Source: Amycolatopsis thermoflava N1165
Lineage (GTDB): Bacteria; Actinomycetota; Actinomycetes; Mycobacteriales; Pseudonocardiaceae
NCBI RefSeq assembly: GCF_000473265.1
Contig: NZ_KI421511.1
Coordinates: 3,943,560 to 4,007,559 of the forward strand
Direction: 5' to 3'
Length of the DNA: 64,000 bases
Below, piece after piece: positions 60,371 through 64,000 of the stretch. Within the stretch, counting starts at the first letter, position 1. The number at the start of each line of letters is the position of its first letter. Under the pieces are notes generated by a model. The model was not told the DNA's origin and ran no database searches. It saw only the letters and a list, made by a program, of their open reading frames with translations. Both the position numbers and the translations under genes were made by a program.

Positions 60371-61585
60371 TCAGACGTAGCGCGGCCGGCCCGCGAAGAA
60401 GCCGAACACCATCTGCCCTGCCACCACGGCCAGCAGCATCGCGAACGGCACGCTCCACCCGTGCGTCACGTCGTGCAGCAGGCCGAACAGGAACGGGCCC
60501 ACCGCGGCCAGCAGGTAGCCGATCCCCTGCGCCATCGCGGACAGCTTCGCCGTCTCCGCGCCCGTGCGGGCCCGCAGCGCGATCGTGGTCAGCGCGAGCG
60601 AGAACACGGCCATCCCGATGCCCAGGAAGATCGACCACAGCAGCGGCGCGGCCTCCGGCGCGACCATCAGGCCGATCACGCCCGCGATGCCGAACACGCC
60701 GAGCAGCAGGATCCACCCACTCTGACTGCCCCGCTTCGCGGCCAGCGGCGGCACGATCAGGCTCACCGGCAGGCCGAGCAGCGACACCAGGCCCATCAGC
60801 AGACCCGCGTCGGCGCGATTGACGCCAGCGTCCATCAGCACCTGCGGCAGCCAGCCCATCACGATGTAGGCCAGGCAGGCCTGCATGCCGAAGAAGATCG
60901 TCACGACCCAGGCCAGCGGGCTGCGGAACAGCGACCGCGCGGCGGTCGCGTTCTCAGCGGACGTCGGCCCGCCGGGCCGGGTGCGCGCGGCGACCAGCCA
61001 CAGCACGAGCGCCGCCACGGCCAGCACCGCCCAGCTGCCGAGCCCGGGCCGCCACCCGCCGAACGCGCTGTCCAGCGGCGGGGTCAGGGCGGAGCCAAGC
61101 GCGCCGCCTGCTTGCAGCGCGCCGGTGTAGAGGCCGGTCATCAGGCCGATCCGCGTCGCGAAGGACTCCTTGACCACGACCGGGATCAGCACGTTCGCGA
61201 GCGCGATCCCCGCGGTGCCGATCAGCGTCCCGCCCAGCACCACCAGCGGTCCGTCGAGCACCCGCAGCATCAGGCCGCCGGCGAGCAACGCGAGCGCGAG
61301 CGCTACGGCCGCCGCGATCCCCAGTCGGCGGGCGACCAGCGGAGCGGTCAGGCCGGCGAGCGCGAAGCACAGGCCGGGCATGGTCGTCAGCGCGCCGGCC
61401 CACGTCGCGGAGGCCCCCAGCGTGTCCTGCATCTCGTCGAGCACCGCGCCGACACTGGTCACCGCAGGCCGCAGGTTCAGCGCGGCCAGCAGGACCGCCA
61501 CGCCGAGCAGCCCGGTGCCGATGAGCACCCTGGACGCGGGGACCCGCGTCTTCTCCTGCACCGATGCCTCATCATTGACCGTCAC
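60371..61585 (-). CDS. MFS transporter, CynX/NimT-like
   Basis: A 404-residue major facilitator with twelve helices: LLGVAVLLAALNLRPAVTSVGAVLDEM, LPVSLIVPPLAAKRGSQSG and SLALTTIALRARTGAETAKLSAMAQGIGYLLAAVGPFLFGLLHD match the CynX/NimT subfamily (cyanate, 2-nitroimidazole). It is probably an exporter or anion importer; the substrate is unknown. The GTG start is at 61585. It is divergent from a FadR-type GntR gene with a perfect TNGTNNNACNA site between, implying regulation by that protein. Confidence 0.92.
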   Translation of the reverse strand: MTVNDEASVQEKTRVPASRVLIGTGLLGVAVLLAALNLRPAVTSVGAVLDEMQDTLGASATWAGALTTMPGLCFALAGLTAPLVARRLGIAAAVALALALLAGGLMLRVLDGPLVVLGGTLIGTAGIALANVLIPVVVKESFATRIGLMTGLYTGALQAGGALGSALTPPLDSAFGGWRPGLGSWAVLAVAALVLWLVAARTRPGGPTSAENATAARSLFRSPLAWVVTIFFGMQACLAYIVMGWLPQVLMDAGVNRADAGLLMGLVSLLGLPVSLIVPPLAAKRGSQSGWILLLGVFGIAGVIGLMVAPEAAPLLWSIFLGIGMAVFSLALTTIALRARTGAETAKLSAMAQGIGYLLAAVGPFLFGLLHDVTHGWSVPFAMLLAVVAGQMVFGFFAGRPRYV

Positions 61586-61591
61586 AGAGGC

Positions 61592-61602
61592 TAGTATGAC
61601 AA
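61592..61602. promoter_or_regulatory. FadR/GntR-type operator
   Basis: TAGTATGACAA matches the TNGTNNNACNA consensus of FadR-subfamily GntR regulators exactly. It is seven bases before the MFS start and 32 bases before the regulator start. Confidence 0.6.
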
Positions 61603-61633
61603 ACGTAGGATGATCGGGTGAAGGGATATCCCC

Positions 61634-62302
61634 GTGCCACTCGCCACGACCCGCCGGACCGGTCTCGTCGACCAGGTGATCGGGCAGCTCAGGGACGCCA
61701 TCGCACAGGGCGAATGGCCGATCGGGCAACGGATACCCACCGAGGCGGCGCTCGCCGAAAGCCTCGGTGTGGGTCGCAACACGGTTCGCGAAGCTGTGCG
61801 CGCGCTCGCGCACAGCGGGCTGCTGGAGGTGCGTCAGGGCGACGGCACCTACGTGCGCGCGACGAGTGAGGTCTCTGGCGCGATCCGCCGGCTCTGCGGC
61901 TCGGAGCTGCGCGAGGTGCTCGGCGTGCGGCGCGCGCTGGAGGTCGAGGCCGCGCGGCTGGCGGCGACCGTCCGCACCGACGAGGAACTGGCCGCCATAA
62001 CCGAACTGCTGGATCGGCGCGACGCGGCCTACCGCGTCGAGGAGATCGAGACGTACGTGCGCGCCGACACCGAGTTCCACCTCGCCGTCGTGCGGGCCGC
62101 CCACAACGACCTGCTCACCGAGCTCTACCGCGGGATCCTGGAGGCCGTGACCGCGAGCGTCGCGGCCACGACGGACACCCGCCTGCCGGAGTCGGAGGCG
62201 ATCGGCCACCGCGGCCTGCTGGAGGCCATCGCGGCGCGCGACGCCGAGCGCGCGATGGCCGAGGCCGCGGGCTTCCTGGACTCCTTGATCAGGGAAGCGT
62301 GA
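61634..62302 (+). CDS. GntR-family regulator, FadR subfamily
   Basis: A 222-residue FadR-type regulator. The N-terminal winged helix is [45 protein letters not shown], and the all-helical FCD domain (about 90-215) contains [38 protein letters not shown] and [16 protein letters not shown], including the Asp/His metal-binding positions. It most likely represses the divergent MFS transporter. GTG start at 61634 after GAAGGGATATCCCC. It ends 14 bp into the convergent map gene. Confidence 0.94.
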   Translation: MPLATTRRTGLVDQVIGQLRDAIAQGEWPIGQRIPTEAALAESLGVGRNTVREAVRALAHSGLLEVRQGDGTYVRATSEVSGAIRRLCGSELREVLGVRRALEVEAARLAATVRTDEELAAITELLDRRDAAYRVEEIETYVRADTEFHLAVVRAAHNDLLTELYRGILEAVTASVAATTDTRLPESEAIGHRGLLEAIAARDAERAMAEAAGFLDSLIREA

Positions 62303-63146
62303 GGATCTCCGCGCCGGTCGCGGTCACCACCAGGGTGTGCTCGAACTGGGCCGTCCAGCTCTTGTCCTTGGTGGTGACCGTCCAGTCGTCGTCCCAGATG
62401 TCGTAGTCGATGGCGCCCAGGGTGATCATCGGCTCGATCGTGAAGGTCATGCCCTCCTCGATCACCGTGGTCACCGACGGGTCCTCGTAGTGCAGCACGG
62501 TCGGCGCGGTGTGGAAGGCCGGGCCGACGCCGTGGCCGGTGAAGTCGCGCACCACGCCGTAGCCGAAGCGCTTGGCGTAGGACTCGATGACGCGGCCGAT
62601 CACGTTCAGCTGGCGGCCCGGCCGCACGGCCTTGATCGCACGCATCGTCGCCTCGTGGGTGCGCTCGACCAGCAGCCGCACCTCCTCCGACACGTCACCG
62701 GCGCAGAACGTGGCGTTCGTGTCGCCGTGCACGCCGCCGATGTAGGCGGTGACGTCGATGTTGCAGATGTCGCCGTCCTGGATCACCGTCGAGTCCGGGA
62801 TGCCGTGGCAGATGACCTCGTTGAGCGAGGTGCAGCAGGACTTCGGGAAGCCGCGGTAGCCGAGGGTCGACGGGTAGGCGTTGTGGTCGAGCAGGAACTC
62901 GTGCACCACCTTGTCGACGTCGTCGGTGGTGTTGCCCGGCTTGACGGCCTTGCCGCCCTCCTCCAGCGCCTGCGCGGCGATCTTGCCCGCCACGCGCATG
63001 GCCTCGATGACCTCGGGCGTGCGCACTCCGTTGCCGGTGTCCCGCTTCGGCGCCGGCTTGTCCACGTATTCGGGGCGCGGAATGCTGGCTGGCACGGGGC
63101 GGCGCGGCGTCTGGACGCCAGGGGTCAACGGAGCACGCAGGGACAT
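62289..63146 (-). CDS. map: Methionine aminopeptidase, type I with N-terminal extension (MapB-like)
   Basis: A 285-residue MetAP removing initiator Met from new proteins. The metal ligands are Asp131, Asp142, His205, Glu238 and Glu269, with His114 as the conserved substrate His. The 40-residue Pro-rich N-terminal extension ([15 protein letters not shown]) is the type seen in the actinobacterial MapB/MAP1c (Rv2861c), thought to contact the ribosome. It lies on the same strand as, and 45 bp downstream of, the GNAT gene at the right edge. Confidence 0.96.
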   Translation of the reverse strand: MSLRAPLTPGVQTPRRPVPASIPRPEYVDKPAPKRDTGNGVRTPEVIEAMRVAGKIAAQALEEGGKAVKPGNTTDDVDKVVHEFLLDHNAYPSTLGYRGFPKSCCTSLNEVICHGIPDSTVIQDGDICNIDVTAYIGGVHGDTNATFCAGDVSEEVRLLVERTHEATMRAIKAVRPGRQLNVIGRVIESYAKRFGYGVVRDFTGHGVGPAFHTAPTVLHYEDPSVTTVIEEGMTFTIEPMITLGAIDYDIWDDDWTVTTKDKSWTAQFEHTLVVTATGAEILTLP

Positions 63147-63191
63147 GACTCCACCCTACGACCCCCGCGAGCGGCGCGGCCGTGAGCCCGG

Positions 63192-64000
63192 TCAGAACAG
63201 CACGGTCGCGTACCGGCCGACCTGGCTGAACCCGATGCGCCGGTACGCGGCGAGCGCGGGGCTGTTGAAGCTGTTCACGTACAGGCTGGCGGTGCGGCCG
63301 AGCCCGTTGACGAGCCGGCTCACCACGGCCGCCGTGCCGGACGTGCCCAGGCCGTGGCCGCGCCGGTCCGGCCGCACCCAGACCCCCTGGATCTGGCCGA
63401 CGCTGCGGGACATCGCGCCGATCTCGGCCTTGAACACGACCTCGCCGTTCTCGAACCGGGCGAAGGCGCGGCCGCTGGAGATCAGTTCCGCGACGCGGGC
63501 GCGGTAGCTCACGCCACCGTCACCGGCGCGCGGGTCGACGCCGACCTCCTCGATGAACATCGAGATCGCGGCAGGCAGGTACCGCTCCAGCTCGTCCGGG
63601 CGCACCGGCCGCACCAGCGGGTCCGGCTCCACCGCAGGCTGGGCGTCCATCGCCATCAGCGGCTGGTCCTCGCGGACCTCGCGCGCCGGGCCCCACTCCC
63701 CCGCCAGCTCGTCCCACAACCCGAGGACCTGCTCGGCCGGGCCGACCAGCGACGAGCACACGCGCTGCTTGCGCAGGGCCCGGTCGGCGAAGGACCGCAG
63801 GGCCGCGGCGTTGCCGCGCAACGGGATCAGGTTCGGGCCGGAGAAGCACAGACCGGGCAGCCGGCCACCGCGGGCGCCGCGGTAGTCGGCGGCCCACAGC
63901 TCGCCGCCGAGGCGCCAGGGGTCCAGACCGGCCACCTCGACGCGCGCGCTGACCATGCAACTGGCCACCGGGTCCGCCGCGAGCACGGCGCGGACCACGG
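63192..64000 (-). CDS. GNAT-family acetyltransferase with DUF4081 domain, 5' end outside the window
   Basis: A visible frame of about 269 residues that continues beyond the right edge (a GTG at 63998 lies in frame, but the family usually has several more residues). The N-terminal DUF4081 segment is VLAADPVASCMVSARVEVAGLDPWRLGGELWAA, and the C-terminal GNAT core is QIQGVWVRPDRRGHGLGTSGTAAVVSRLVNGLGRTASLYVNSFNSPALAAYRRIGF. It resembles Rv2867c, which in mycobacteria lies in the same mtr-mapB neighbourhood. The substrate is unknown. Confidence 0.87.
   Translation of the reverse strand, partial: VVRAVLAADPVASCMVSARVEVAGLDPWRLGGELWAADYRGARGGRLPGLCFSGPNLIPLRGNAAALRSFADRALRKQRVCSSLVGPAEQVLGLWDELAGEWGPAREVREDQPLMAMDAQPAVEPDPLVRPVRPDELERYLPAAISMFIEEVGVDPRAGDGGVSYRARVAELISSGRAFARFENGEVVFKAEIGAMSRSVGQIQGVWVRPDRRGHGLGTSGTAAVVSRLVNGLGRTASLYVNSFNSPALAAYRRIGFSQVGRYATVLF

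Overview
The window is 64 kb of very GC-rich DNA, densely packed with genes on both strands, and contains no rRNA, phage module, integrase or transposase that I can see. Several features point to a filamentous actinobacterium of the Pseudonocardiales, most likely Amycolatopsis or a close relative: a four-gene conservon (cvnA-D), F420-dependent LLM oxidoreductases, mycothiol enzymes (mycothione reductase, Rv2466c-type DsbA), a 180-kDa-class NAD glutamate dehydrogenase and a SARP/NB-ARC/TPR regulator. Many starts are GTG, and several genes look leaderless. The genus is an inference from gene content only.

Layout. 1-4810: a truncated flavin reductase-like gene, then a conservon on the minus strand preceded by an MHYT membrane sensor. 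5083-5312: tRNA-Pro(TGG) and tRNA-Gly(TCC), diverging. 5354-9906: a P-loop kinase-like protein, a YdcF-family protein, an LLM oxidoreductase plus steroid-isomerase-like NTF2 pair behind a KstR-like operator, a methyltransferase and a membrane-anchored Gly/Asp-rich protein. 9952-33386: a block whose order matches, from memory, M. tuberculosis Rv2464c-Rv2478c (nei2, rpiB, dsbA-like, pepN, DUF5130, ctaJ, HNH, glbO, Rv2474c-like, thioesterase, gdh, ettA, ssb-like). This block is interrupted by lineage-specific material: a ComB-like/metallo-hydrolase pair, a cluster of large palindromes after pepN, a small gene encoding ten GTRVT hexapeptides, an MscS channel, a non-coding tandem-repeat region and a TPR/disordered giant protein.

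33557-43435: a CopD-CtaG membrane protein, a frameshifted MFS transporter divergent from its likely LacI-type regulator, a secreted I36-type inhibitor, a GH2 glycosidase, an S1-domain protein with a perfect Shine-Dalgarno and an apparent anti-SD leader, a DUF2087 protein, a 74-bp tandem-repeat field and a PP2C phosphatase. 43513-57874: a SARP-family regulator, an FAD monooxygenase, a double-GNAT acetyltransferase, YaaA, a DadA-like oxidase, a RIO kinase with a possible proline-rich leader peptide, a DEAD-box helicase with a structured leader, an HxlR regulator with paired operators and its RibD-like target, a PIG-L deacetylase, a BioF-like enzyme, an ElaA acetyltransferase and a secreted trypsin. 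58033-64000: a lipoprotein M15 peptidase, mycothione reductase, an MFS transporter/FadR-type regulator pair, a MapB-type methionine aminopeptidase and a truncated GNAT gene running off the right edge.

How the parts work together. The best-supported functional groups are thiol/redox homeostasis (Mtr, DsbA-like, YaaA), the respiratory cluster (CtaJ, DUF5130/PRSAF1-like, GlbO, CtaG), signal integration (conservon with MHYT, PP2C, RIO kinase) and RNA-level control (S1, DEAD-box, EttA). The most unusual object is the hexapeptide-repeat gene at 17545-17814. Its repeats keep their amino acids while shuffling synonymous codons and show an 18-residue super-period, which suggests an undescribed beta-solenoid mini-protein.
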